Notes: generated by a model from the sequence alone, not told the origin. 24,269 nt of DNA from Desulfobulbaceae bacterium UBA5611 (GCA_002424635.1 DIKT01000043.1:825-25093), one strand, 5' to 3'. Counted from the first letter of the stretch, positions 1-8,795 are shown. Program-made: numbers and translations.

Positions 1-22
1 CATAATAAGGTAAGAAAATACC

Positions 23-424
23 TTGGTATGCAAAATTAACTTTTGGGATTCCGATATTTTGAGCATCACTGACTATCAAAGTAAATTCATTGCCTACGAA
101 CTCACCCGGCGCTGTCCTTCCGATAGTGTGGAAAAGCTTGCCGTCGCGCTTGTTGATGCCCAGGTCGATCTCAACCCACATCAGGTCGATGCAGCCCTTT
201 TTGCTTTCAAGTCGCCTCTCTCAACCGGAGCATTGCTGGCCGATGAAGTCGGTCTGGGAAAAACCATTAAAGCCGGACTGGTACTCTTCCAGAAATGGGC
301 CGAGCAGCAACGCCGCATCCTGGTCATTACCCCTTCCAGCCTGTGCAAACAGTGATACCAGGAACTGCAAGCCTTGGCCTGTTTACTTCACTCGAAAACG
401 AAATTTGCCTTGTTTGTACGATAA
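23..424 (+). pseudogene. SNF2-family helicase, N-terminal remnant
   Basis: The open part encodes 110 residues from a TTG codon at 23. It matches the start of large SNF2/RapA-type DNA helicases that sit in restriction and DISARM-like operons: a region reading LNPHQVDAALFAF, then helicase motif I (DEVGLGKTIKAG, residues about 74-85) and motif Ia (ILVITPSSLCKQ, 99-110). A TGA at 353-355 stands where this family normally has a Trp. Reading through it gives YQELQA, which continues the family pattern, then about 18 unrelated-looking residues to TAA at 422. Motifs II-VI are missing, so no ATPase can be made. There is no ATG at the front; the TTG start and weak AAGG upstream are uncertain. I infer a nonsense change plus a deletion that brought mod up to this fragment. 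Confidence 0.75.
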
Positions 425-447
425 ACAATGAGTTGATATATACCATA

Positions 448-2058
448 ATGAAAAAACAAAAACTCGAATTGACCTGGATCGGCAAGGAGGATCGGCCGAG
501 GCTGGAACCGCGTATTCTGCTGGAAGATCCGGAGTTGTCCTATCATGCGGCGCATCGGGTGACGGCGCACGACATCTTTGACAACCGGCTGATCTTCGGC
601 GACAACCTGCTGGCCTTGAAGGCACTCGAATCAGAGTTCAGCGGCAAGGTGAAGTGCGTGTTCATCGACCCGCCGTACAATACCGGGAGCGCCTTTACTC
701 ACTACGACGACGGGGTGGAACATTCCATCTGGTTAAGCCTGATGCGCGACCGGCTGGAGATCATCCGACGACTGCTCTCGGAGGATGGTTCGCTGTGGAT
801 CACCATCGACGACAATGAGTGTCACTATCTGAAGGTGTTGTGTGACGAGGTGTTTGGAAGAAAAAATTTTGTGGCGAATGTCTTGTGGCAAAAGCGTACT
901 TCGCCGGAATCCAGGCTTTTACTCGGTGCAGCACATGACCATGTTCTTGTTTATGGGCAAATAGCTGGAAACATTAAATTTAATAAGCTTGCCATATCAA
1001 CTGAGCAAACGAAAAATTTCAAAAACCCAGATAATGATCTGCGTGGCCCTTGGGCTTCAACCGATTTTACGGCTCAAGGATGGAGACCAAACCAAATGTA
1101 TAAATTGGTTGCGCCTGGTGGAACTGAGTACGAGCCACCACCGGGCCGATGCTGGGCAAACGTAGAACCTGAATACAATCGTCTCCTCGCGGATGGCCGT
1201 ATGTGGTTTGGCAAAGATGGAACGGCGCGGCCTCGAGTCAAAAACTATCTTAGTGAGGGAAACGGCATAAGCGCTTGGTCTTGGTGGACTAATTCCGAGG
1301 TTGGTCATAATCAAGAAGCAAAGAAAGAGATTAATCAGCTATTTGGTGCTGATGATGCATTTAGTACACCCAAACCTGAACGATTGCTGAAGCGAGTCCT
1401 TGAAATCGCAACAAATCCCGGCGACCTGATTCTCGACTCCTTTGCCGGTTCCGGCACCACCGGCGCCGTGGCCCACAAGATGGGGCGGCGCTGGATCATG
1501 GTCGAATTAGGCGAGCACTGCCACACCCATATCATTCCCCGTCTCCACAAAGTCATCGCCGGGGACGACCCCGGCGGTATCTCCAAGACTGTCGACTGGC
1601 AGGGCGGCGGCGGTTTCCGCTATTACCGTCTGGCCCCGTCGCTGCTCGAGAAAGACCGCTGGGGCAACTGGGTGATCAACCAGACCTATAACGCGGCCAT
1701 GCTGGCCGAGGCCCTCTGCAAGCTGGAGGGTTTCACTTATGCGCCGTCCGACTCCATCTACTGGCAGCACGGCCACTCCACCGAACAGGATTTCATCTAC
1801 ATCACCACCGCCAGTCTCACCCACGAGCAGTTGCAGCAACTTGCCGAAGAGGTGGGGCCGGAGCGCTCGCTTCTCGTGCTCTGCACCGCCTTTCGGGGTC
1901 GGGACGACTATGCCAATCTCACGGTTAAAAAGATCCCCCGCCAAGTGCTTAGCCGCTGCGAATGGGGCCATGATGACTACAGCCTCAAGGTCGAGAACCT
2001 GCCGCAGAAACCGGCGGAACCTGGGCAGCTTTCCCTGTTCAGTGAGGTGGCGCCATGA
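448..2058 (+). CDS. Type III-like DNA adenine methyltransferase (Mod)
   Basis: This 536-residue protein methylates adenine in a specific DNA site using S-adenosylmethionine, as the modification partner of Res at 3122. Catalytic motif IV is DPPYNTG (residues 74-80), followed by the family segment with WLSLMRDRL. SAM-binding motif I, FAGSGTTG, lies later (332-339), so the order IV-to-I marks a beta-class N6-adenine enzyme. The variable stretch between them (about 135-315) is the expected target-recognition domain and is much more AT-rich than both ends of the gene. I chose the ATG at 448 (MKKQKLELTW) because the frame open from 295 lies partly in helicase remnant. No good ribosome site precedes 448. 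The stop overlaps the next start by 4 bp. A DISARM-type DrmMI methylase is the main alternative label. Confidence 0.88.
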   Translation: MKKQKLELTWIGKEDRPRLEPRILLEDPELSYHAAHRVTAHDIFDNRLIFGDNLLALKALESEFSGKVKCVFIDPPYNTGSAFTHYDDGVEHSIWLSLMRDRLEIIRRLLSEDGSLWITIDDNECHYLKVLCDEVFGRKNFVANVLWQKRTSPESRLLLGAAHDHVLVYGQIAGNIKFNKLAISTEQTKNFKNPDNDLRGPWASTDFTAQGWRPNQMYKLVAPGGTEYEPPPGRCWANVEPEYNRLLADGRMWFGKDGTARPRVKNYLSEGNGISAWSWWTNSEVGHNQEAKKEINQLFGADDAFSTPKPERLLKRVLEIATNPGDLILDSFAGSGTTGAVAHKMGRRWIMVELGEHCHTHIIPRLHKVIAGDDPGGISKTVDWQGGGGFRYYRLAPSLLEKDRWGNWVINQTYNAAMLAEALCKLEGFTYAPSDSIYWQHGHSTEQDFIYITTASLTHEQLQQLAEEVGPERSLLVLCTAFRGRDDYANLTVKKIPRQVLSRCEWGHDDYSLKVENLPQKPAEPGQLSLFSEVAP

Positions 2059-3125
2059 CCGCGAAAAAAACACCGGCTCGCCATACAGATATGCTCTTTT
2101 ACGATCTGCGCAGTCTGATTGAGGAGACCCGCTCCTTCGTCGCCACTACAGTCAACGCTGCCCTGACCATGCTTTACTGGCGGGTCGGCAAACGGATCAA
2201 CCAGGAAATTCTCCATGGAGAACGGGCCACCTATGGCGCGGAGATTTTGCCGACACTGTCTGCAAAATTGATGCTGGAATATGGAAACAGTTTTAGTGAA
2301 AAAAATCTCCGCCGGATGATTCAATTAGCCGACATATTCCCGGATGAGCAGATTCTCGTATCGCTGATACGACATTTAAGCTGGACCCATTTTATTGCCC
2401 TGATTCCTCTCAAGGATTCCCTCAAGAGAGAATTCTATGCCGAGATGTGCCGAATGGAACGGTGGAGTGTGCGAACGTTGCGCAGGAAAATAGATTCCAT
2501 GTTGTATGAACGGACAGCTCTCTCGCGTAAACCGGAAAAGCTCATAGAACAGGAGTTGGAAACACTCCGGCAAGAAGACCTGCTGACTCCCGATCTGGTC
2601 TTCCGTGATCCGTATTTTCTCGATTTTCTGGGTTTAAAGGATGCATACCAGGAAAAAGACCTTGAAGCCGCCATCCTGCGGGAACTTGAAGCATTCATTA
2701 TGGAACTGGGGACAGGATTCACCTTTGTCGCCCGGCAAAAACGCATCATCGTCGATGACGATGATTTCTACATGGATCTTCTCTTCTACCATCGTGATTT
2801 GCGAAGACTGGTGGTTATCGAGTTGAAGATCGGTAAATTCAGGCCGGAACACAAGGGCCAAATGGAATTGTATCTGCGCTGGCTCGACCGTTACGAGCGT
2901 AAGCAGGGAGAGGAGAGCCCCCTCGGCATCATCCTCTGCGCCGGCAAGGATGATGAGCGTGTCGAACTGCTTGAGCTGAACACAGCTGGTATCCATGTGG
3001 CCCAATATCTAACCATTTTGCCTCCCAAAGAGTTGTTGCGGCAAAAACTTCATGCCGCCATTGAACGATCGAGAAAGCAGTTTGAAAACCAGTTGGAAAT
3101 GGAGAGCAGGGAGGAAAAGCCATGA
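2055..3125 (+). CDS. DUF1016/YhcG-family PD-(D/E)XK nuclease
   Basis: This 356-residue protein belongs to the DUF1016 (YhcG-like) family, whose N-terminal winged-helix half and C-terminal PD-(D/E)XK nuclease half are often encoded beside restriction systems. The N-terminal half shows the family run from YWRVGKRINQE to SEKNLRRMIQLADIFP and LSWTHF. The nuclease half has Asp241 (DLLFYHR) and Glu256-x-Lys258 (VVIELKIG), which fit the metal-dependent active site, followed by GQMELYLRWLDRYE. The length is usual for the family and nothing appears broken. It starts inside the stop of mod and ends inside the start of res, both as ATGA, so the three genes should be translated as one coupled operon. Its role in restriction is unknown; it may add a second cutting activity or a regulatory subunit. 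Confidence 0.9.
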   Translation: MTAKKTPARHTDMLFYDLRSLIEETRSFVATTVNAALTMLYWRVGKRINQEILHGERATYGAEILPTLSAKLMLEYGNSFSEKNLRRMIQLADIFPDEQILVSLIRHLSWTHFIALIPLKDSLKREFYAEMCRMERWSVRTLRRKIDSMLYERTALSRKPEKLIEQELETLRQEDLLTPDLVFRDPYFLDFLGLKDAYQEKDLEAAILRELEAFIMELGTGFTFVARQKRIIVDDDDFYMDLLFYHRDLRRLVVIELKIGKFRPEHKGQMELYLRWLDRYERKQGEESPLGIILCAGKDDERVELLELNTAGIHVAQYLTILPPKELLRQKLHAAIERSRKQFENQLEMESREEKP

Positions 3126-5812
3126 ACCGCCATGTCAATGCCATATCCGGACGCCTGTCTCTGCGGACGCCTCAGCGGACCTCGCTGGAAATCCTGCATC
3201 GCATCACCGAGATTACACCTCCCGGCAAGGAGGCGGATGTCGCTGACCTCCTGGATGTGGTCCGCAGCGAGTTTCCGTCGGTCACCGATTTTGAACGCGA
3301 GTTTCCGTCCCTCTGTTTCGCCCTGGCCACCGGAGTTGGTAAGACTCGACTGATGGGGGCCTTTGTCAGCTATTTGCACCTGGCCCATGGCATCAACAAT
3401 TTCTTCGTCCTGGCGCCAAGCCTTACCATCTACACCAAGCTGATCGCCGACTTTACACCGAATACACCGAAATACGTGTTCAAGGGTATTGCCGAGTTTG
3501 TCACCGATCCACCGACCGTCATTACCGGTGATACCTATGAGAGCGGAGTGGGGGTGCGCTCCGGCTGGTTGCCCGGCATCCATGCCGGCGTCCACATCAA
3601 CATATTTAACATCTCCAAGATCAACTCCGAGGTCCGGGGCGGAAAATCTCCCAAAATCAAGCGGCTATCCGAGTACATCGGCGAAAGTTACTTCGATTAC
3701 CTGGCCGGACTGCCGGACCTGGTGCTGTTGATGGATGAATCGCATCGTTACCGGGCCAGTGCCGGGGTGCGGGCCATCAATGACCTCAAACCAATCCTGG
3801 GTCTGGAACTGACCGCCACGCCGTTCGTGGAAACCGCCAAGGGGCCGGTGCCATTCAAGAACGTCATCTACGATTATGCCCTGGGCCGCGCCATGGCCGA
3901 TGGGTTTGTGAAAGAACCGGCGGTGGTGACCCGTAAGGACTTCAATCCAGCCGGGATGACGCCGGAAGAAATCGAGCGGCTCAAGCTTGAAGATGGTGTC
4001 CGGCTGCATGAAAGCGTCAAGGTGGAACTGGAAACTTTTGCCCGGGGGACCGACAACCCCATCGTCAAACCCTTCGTGCTGGTGATTGCCCGTGATACCA
4101 CCCACGCCGGACAGTTGTTGGCCTTGATTCAATCCGAGGCCTTCTTCGCCGGCCATTACCGGGACAAGGTTATTCAGGTTGACTCAAGCCGAACCGGCAA
4201 GGATGAGGAAGAGATGATTGAACGGCTGCTCAAGGTTGAGGCGACTTCCGAACCGACAGAGATCGTCATTCACGTCAATATGCTGAAAGAGGGCTGGGAC
4301 GTAACCAATCTCTATACCATCGTGCCGTTGCGGGCCGCTAACGCCCGCATCCTCATCGAGCAATCCATCGGCCGCGGGTTGCGGCTGCCCTACGGCAAAC
4401 GCACCGGCAATATGGTGGTGGACCGTTTGAACATCGTCGCCCATGATAAGTTCCAAGAGATTATTGACGAGGCCAATCGGCCAGGTTCCGCTATTCACTT
4501 GCAGGCGGTGGTCATTGATGGGGACGAGCTGGCAAAGAAGACCGTGACGGTGGTATCGCAATCGCAACTGGCCAATAAACTGGGGCTGAAACCGGCCAAT
4601 GTGACCAGCAGCACGACGGTGGCCGGCGGCGATGAAGCCCCGCACTTTACCAGCCCGGAGGAACTAAAAATCGCCCAGGTGGCCTGGGAAGTGATCAAGA
4701 AGTACGAAAACCAGCCACAAACCCTGCCTTCTCTGTCCCATCTAAGAAAGCCGGAGATTCAGGCTGCCATAGTCAAGGCGGTTGAAGAACGGCAACCGGC
4801 GCAACAAGTCCTGGAGGGGTTTGCCGAGAAACCGGACATCGCCAAGGTGGTGGCCAAGACCGCAGAGCTGATCATGCAACAGACTATCGATATTCCGCGG
4901 ATCCTGGTGGTGCCGAAGGGTGAGGTCAAGTCCGGGTTCAAAGTGTTCACTCTCAACCTGGAGGCCTTGAAGTATCAGGCGGTATCCGATGAATTATGGA
5001 TTCAGCATTTGCGCTCCGACCACCGTGAAGTGCTGGCAATGGGACAAGGAGGCATTGAGGAAGAACGGCTGGAGGATTATGTGGTAAGTGGCCTGATCGA
5101 CTTCAACGATATCTCCTATGACGATCACGCCGATCTGCTTTATGATCTGGCCGCCCAGACGGTGGGCCATTTTCAAAGCTATCTTCCCGAGGAAGATGTT
5201 AGCAAGGTGTTGCGTTGCCACCAGCGCGAGATCGCCAGATTTATCCATGCCCAGATGCAGGATCATTTCTGGGAGGAAAAGGGCGAATTGGAAGTAAAGG
5301 TGAGCTGCGGCTTCACCGAACTCAGGCAAAGCGCCTATGCCCATCTGGTCGCTGAGCCTACCGCCGATTACCGGATTTCTCCGGCCGACAAAAGCAACAT
5401 GACGAAGTATCTGTTCGGGGGGTTTGTGCGGTGTCTCTTTCCGACCCAAAAATTCGATTCCGAGGCGGAACGCAGACTGGCAGTTATTCTCGAACGTGAT
5501 GCCCTGAAATGGTTCAAGCCCGCCAGGGGGCAATTTCAAATTTATTACCGCCAAGGAACAACTCCCTTGGAATACCAGCCTGATTTTGTGGCTGAGACAG
5601 GCGCCACCATTTACATGCTCGAACCCAAGGCCAGTAATCAGGTGAATGATCCGGCGGTATTGGCTAAAAAAGAATCCGCACTCAAATGGTGTGCTCATGC
5701 CTCCAACTATGCGACCAGCCACGGCGGCAAACCGTGGCGATATGTGCTGATACCTCATGACGAGATTGCCGTGAACATGACTCTGGATGCTTTGGTTAAG
5801 CGTTTTTCGTAG
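3122..5812 (+). CDS. Type III-like restriction enzyme, helicase-nuclease subunit (Res)
   Basis: This 896-residue protein is the ATP-dependent translocase and nuclease of the restriction system. Superfamily 2 helicase motifs are intact: Walker A in ATGVGKTRLMGA (69-80), motif II DESH (205-208), motif III TATP (231-234), then EGWDVTN near 390 and the motif VI region SIGRGLRLP near 414. The C-terminus has EYQPDF near 817 and LEPKAS near 833, which fit the PD-(D/E)XK nuclease of Type III Res proteins. The length is within the usual range. It starts in the ATGA overlap with the DUF1016 gene and stops at TAG 5810-5812. All motifs look functional, so the core trio could still restrict DNA although the flanking genes are relics. 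Confidence 0.9.
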   Translation: MNRHVNAISGRLSLRTPQRTSLEILHRITEITPPGKEADVADLLDVVRSEFPSVTDFEREFPSLCFALATGVGKTRLMGAFVSYLHLAHGINNFFVLAPSLTIYTKLIADFTPNTPKYVFKGIAEFVTDPPTVITGDTYESGVGVRSGWLPGIHAGVHINIFNISKINSEVRGGKSPKIKRLSEYIGESYFDYLAGLPDLVLLMDESHRYRASAGVRAINDLKPILGLELTATPFVETAKGPVPFKNVIYDYALGRAMADGFVKEPAVVTRKDFNPAGMTPEEIERLKLEDGVRLHESVKVELETFARGTDNPIVKPFVLVIARDTTHAGQLLALIQSEAFFAGHYRDKVIQVDSSRTGKDEEEMIERLLKVEATSEPTEIVIHVNMLKEGWDVTNLYTIVPLRAANARILIEQSIGRGLRLPYGKRTGNMVVDRLNIVAHDKFQEIIDEANRPGSAIHLQAVVIDGDELAKKTVTVVSQSQLANKLGLKPANVTSSTTVAGGDEAPHFTSPEELKIAQVAWEVIKKYENQPQTLPSLSHLRKPEIQAAIVKAVEERQPAQQVLEGFAEKPDIAKVVAKTAELIMQQTIDIPRILVVPKGEVKSGFKVFTLNLEALKYQAVSDELWIQHLRSDHREVLAMGQGGIEEERLEDYVVSGLIDFNDISYDDHADLLYDLAAQTVGHFQSYLPEEDVSKVLRCHQREIARFIHAQMQDHFWEEKGELEVKVSCGFTELRQSAYAHLVAEPTADYRISPADKSNMTKYLFGGFVRCLFPTQKFDSEAERRLAVILERDALKWFKPARGQFQIYYRQGTTPLEYQPDFVAETGATIYMLEPKASNQVNDPAVLAKKESALKWCAHASNYATSHGGKPWRYVLIPHDEIAVNMTLDALVKRFS

Positions 5813-5851
5813 TATTCACATTGAGATAGCTGGTGAAAGATATACCAAACC

Positions 5852-5962
5852 ATGGACAGCCAGGATTTCCTGAATCGTTGTCTCTTATTTGATATTGAAA
5901 CAAATGAGAATGGGGACATCTTACCTTCCCACTGGAAAGCGAAATCTTATTACCGGGCCTGA
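5852..5962 (+). pseudogene. DnaQ-like exonuclease/helicase, N-terminal remnant
   Basis: Forty bases after res an ATG opens 36 codons ending at TGA 5960-5962. The first 24 residues include DFLNRCLLFDIETNENGDI, which resembles the start of a DnaQ-type 3'-5' exonuclease domain: a hydrophobic strand followed by the metal-binding D-x-E of exo motif I (DIE). Such domains occur at the N-terminus of RecQ-like helicases in defence operons. From about residue 25 the sequence (LPSHWKAKSYYRA) no longer fits. I infer a gene that once followed res and was cut by a deletion. The fragment is short, so the family call is tentative. Confidence 0.4.
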
Positions 5963-6074
5963 TTGTGGTGCGGAACAGGGCCTGAGGATAACTTTTTGTT
6001 TTTCCTGCAGGTTCGCCCATTAATGCGATGACTTATCACCTTAAATTCAATGGATCAGCTGTAAGGAGGCACTT

Positions 6075-7841
6075 ATGACATTACTATCCAACCACCTGCC
6101 AAAAACGATGTTATTAGCGGCAACTATTGGTCTTGCCACTTCTTTACCTCCTTGGATCTGCACTGCTGACAGCGCTGATCTCTCTCAACTCTCACCAGTT
6201 CGGGCAAGCAAGCATTCCAAACCGGGTGAGCCACTTGCCGACATGACCCTGGAAAATTTTGTCGGCTCTGCAAAATGTTCCTTTTGCCATTCAAACCTCA
6301 CTGACAAGTCAGGGGAGGACATGTCTATTACTAATCACTGGCGCTCCACCATGATGGCCAATGCGGCCAAGGACCCTCTGTGGCTGGCCAAAGTTAAATC
6401 CGAGGTGGCAAGAAATCCCCATCTTGCCCAAGTGATAGAAGAAAAATGCGTTTCCTGCCATATGCCCATGGCCTATCGCCAAATGACAGCCCTCCCTGGC
6501 AGCTATCCCCTTGCGGCCGGTGTAAGCATTCTTGACCATTTTACCTCCCCGGAATCAGCTCTCCACATGGCGGCAATGGATGGTGTTTCATGCAGCCTCT
6601 GCCATCAGATCCAGGATCAAGGGCTTGGAAGCAAAGAGTCCTTTAGCGGCAAATTTATCATTGATACAGAGACTCCGGCCCCGGAGAGAAAGATCTTCGG
6701 CCCATACAAAGAGACCGATGCCCGGGCTATGCAGACATCCATTGGCTTCGACCCTGTCTACGGGCCTCAAATGAACGACGCAGCTCTTTGTGCCACCTGT
6801 CACACCCTCTATACCCCTTACGTTGATGCCAAAGGTAATGTGGTCGGTGAATTTCCGGAACAAACCGTTTATCTCGAATGGCTGAACAGTATTTACGGGG
6901 AACCAGCAGGTACTCGACACGAAATCGGTGAAACAAAGGGGAGCATCAGAACATGCCAGGAATGCCACATGCCCCATTCTGCATCAGGAGGCGTGCTCAT
7001 CGCAAGTCCGGCAACGAAAAAAACTGAACCGCAGGACCATTTTTCCCAGCATCATTTCGTCGGTGGTAATGCCTTCATGCTCAACATTCTGATGGATAAT
7101 CCAACAGTCACCAAGGTCTCGGCACCAACGTCTAAATTTGAAGACACGCGCAACAGGACCCTCAGTCAGTTGCGGGAAAAGACTGCCGCTCTTTCCATTG
7201 CCAAGTTACGACACCGTGGAGATACTATTGAAGCGGTGGTCAAGGTTGAAAATTTCGTGGGCCATAAATTCCCCACAGGTATTCCCACGAGACGTACCTG
7301 GCTCCATTTCACCGTGGCCGATGCCTCCGGCACCATCATCTTCGATTCCGGCAAACCTCTTGCCGATGGCGGCATCATGGGCAATGACGCTGATCAGGAC
7401 CTGAGTTGCTATGAACCGCATTATGACAAGATAACAACTGCGAACCAGGTCCAGATTTATGAGGCTGTCATGAAAAATACAGATAATGAGGTGACTTATA
7501 CCCTCCTCCGCGGCGCAGGGTACCTCAAAGACAACCGTCTGCTGCCAAAGGGTTTTAACCAGCAGAATGTGAACCCGGATATAGCCGTCTATGGAAAAGC
7601 CCTGGAAGATAAAAATTTCACTGCCGGATCTGATACGGTGACATATGCTATTCCCCTAAACTCTGCTGTCGGGCCATTTACGGTCTCGGCAGAGCTTCTC
7701 TACTCAGCCGTATCCTTGGCCTTTATGAACGATCTCAAGCGTGACAATTCTATCAAAGAAGTGAAAATGTTCTCAAAACAATATGACCGGGCCGACAAAA
7801 TGCCGGTGGTGGTGGCCGCAGTGCAAGAAAAAATACGTTGA
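6075..7841 (+). CDS. exported pentahaem cytochrome c
   Basis: This 588-residue protein should be a periplasmic or surface electron carrier with five covalent c-type haems. A signal peptide covers about residues 1-30. Haem-binding CXXCH motifs are CSFCH (68-72), CVSCH (125-129), CSLCH (173-177), CATCH (239-243) and CQECH (294-298). The last 290 residues have no haem motif and include the run HKFPTGIPTRRTWLHF; they may form a beta-rich partner-binding or catalytic domain. The start is set by a perfect AAGGAGG five bases before ATG 6075. The gene stands alone, with no other redox gene within 1 kb. Related multihaem proteins serve extracellular or periplasmic reduction in deltaproteobacteria; the substrate here cannot be told. 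Confidence 0.88.
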   Translation: MTLLSNHLPKTMLLAATIGLATSLPPWICTADSADLSQLSPVRASKHSKPGEPLADMTLENFVGSAKCSFCHSNLTDKSGEDMSITNHWRSTMMANAAKDPLWLAKVKSEVARNPHLAQVIEEKCVSCHMPMAYRQMTALPGSYPLAAGVSILDHFTSPESALHMAAMDGVSCSLCHQIQDQGLGSKESFSGKFIIDTETPAPERKIFGPYKETDARAMQTSIGFDPVYGPQMNDAALCATCHTLYTPYVDAKGNVVGEFPEQTVYLEWLNSIYGEPAGTRHEIGETKGSIRTCQECHMPHSASGGVLIASPATKKTEPQDHFSQHHFVGGNAFMLNILMDNPTVTKVSAPTSKFEDTRNRTLSQLREKTAALSIAKLRHRGDTIEAVVKVENFVGHKFPTGIPTRRTWLHFTVADASGTIIFDSGKPLADGGIMGNDADQDLSCYEPHYDKITTANQVQIYEAVMKNTDNEVTYTLLRGAGYLKDNRLLPKGFNQQNVNPDIAVYGKALEDKNFTAGSDTVTYAIPLNSAVGPFTVSAELLYSAVSLAFMNDLKRDNSIKEVKMFSKQYDRADKMPVVVAAVQEKIR

Positions 7842-8051
7842 TAATGCACAGGCGTGGAGAAACATAACAGCCGGAATGGCAGCATCAGCAGGATCACGCT
7901 TCTACTGTTTCTCCTATGAGAATAGCCTTATAATTTATGGGCTGCTATGAGAAGAATCAGGAAAATTCTAAAAGTCAGTTTTTGATTAACTGGTTAAGGT
8001 TTAGTATTGAATATGTTAAAAAAACACGGACGGCTCAAGTTGCAAGAAAAT

Positions 8052-8108
8052 GCTAGACAGAATCTGCCTAGCACAATATTGACTCATTCTGCCTAATACA
8101 CTGTTGGC
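8052..8108 (+). repeat. 22-bp direct repeats ending in integrase-core-like TTGRC
   Basis: Two 22-base copies, 8062-8083 and 8087-8108, match at 16 of 22 positions without gaps. Both carry TCTGCCTA and both end in TTGRC (TTGAC, then GTTGGC). An inverted partial copy just upstream makes a hairpin with arms GCTAG (8052-8056) and CTAGC (8068-8072). The block stops where the first cassette-like gene begins. It resembles the repeated binding sites of an integron attI, or a decayed attC. No integrase gene is visible. Confidence 0.4.
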
Positions 8109-8117
8109 AAACAAAAT

Positions 8118-8579
8118 ATGGCGACCACAAACTCAACAGCGAAATCTGATAAAGATTCTATCCTTGTGCCTAATCTTGATATTGACAAAGTCGTCAATCC
8201 TATTAGTCAAAAACTTGGTGAAATCCAATTAATTGCTGAAAAAATAAATGTTTGGAGACCACTTCATGCCTTTAAGAGCATTCGTAATGTAAAGCGAGAA
8301 CAACAGAAATACGTTGAGATATATACAAAAATCATAGACCAAATATTTAAGAATTTAAATGAACCAGTACAAGGGGCATCAGGTATTGACGCAGGATGGT
8401 TACAAACATGGTCAACTTCAAGAGGGTTAGCTGGGTTGATAAGATTGCAATCAACTTGGTCACAAGTAAATGAATTAACTGATCGAAAGACAGCCTACTC
8501 TGTCGCCTGTTTCTCCATTTATATCGCTTTAATATCGCTAATAGTGACTTCAATTTTTGGAGTTTTAAGTCTGCTGTAG
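8118..8579 (+). CDS. hypothetical protein with C-terminal membrane anchor (cassette 1)
   Basis: I do not recognise this 153-residue protein. The N-terminal part is polar and probably helical (SQKLGEIQLIAEKI, KREQQKYVEIYTKIIDQIF). One strong hydrophobic segment, about residues 128-152 (SVACFSIYIALISLIVTSIFG), ends the protein, which suggests a tail-anchored inner-membrane protein with its body in the cytoplasm. The ATG lies only 10 bases after the core-like GTTGGC and has no ribosome-binding site, as in many integron cassettes. Codon use is AT-rich, unlike the restriction operon and the cytochrome. An attC-like element follows at 8704-8765. Function unknown. Confidence 0.65.
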   Translation: MATTNSTAKSDKDSILVPNLDIDKVVNPISQKLGEIQLIAEKINVWRPLHAFKSIRNVKREQQKYVEIYTKIIDQIFKNLNEPVQGASGIDAGWLQTWSTSRGLAGLIRLQSTWSQVNELTDRKTAYSVACFSIYIALISLIVTSIFGVLSLL

Positions 8580-8703
8580 ATAGTTCTAAATAACGGCCAT
8601 GGGCCGCCTTCTAATCAGGGTGGTCTACAACGAAGAATGAAAAAAGCCTGAATCGTCACGGGCCGGTTCTTTCATATAAACAACAAACAGTTAGAATAAC
8701 TCC

Positions 8704-8765
8704 GCCAACCATCCGCTGGTGTGGGAAGCGCAAAAAGCCGCGCGCCCCACAGCGGTGCGTTAGAA
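8704..8765 (+). repeat. attC-like recombination site of cassette 1
   Basis: The outer left core GCCAAC (8704-8709) is the exact complement of GTTGGC at 8103-8108, where this cassette begins, as expected for an excised and re-inserted cassette. An imperfect stem follows: CCGCTG (8713-8718) pairs with CAGCGG (8750-8755), and TGGG (8722-8725) with CCCA (8746-8749), leaving a three-base bulge (GTG) on one side only. Unpaired bases on one arm are a hallmark of attC folding. The right core is GTTAGAA (8759-8765). A second GTTAGAA lies at 8690-8696. Confidence 0.6.
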
Positions 8766-8795
8766 CACAAGTCACTTTCGGATATAAGGGTCAAA

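Noticed and set aside
3050..5758. Several minus-strand frames of 150-254 codons opposite res
   Set aside because: Res carries every helicase and nuclease motif in one frame; the antisense products are unrecognisable.
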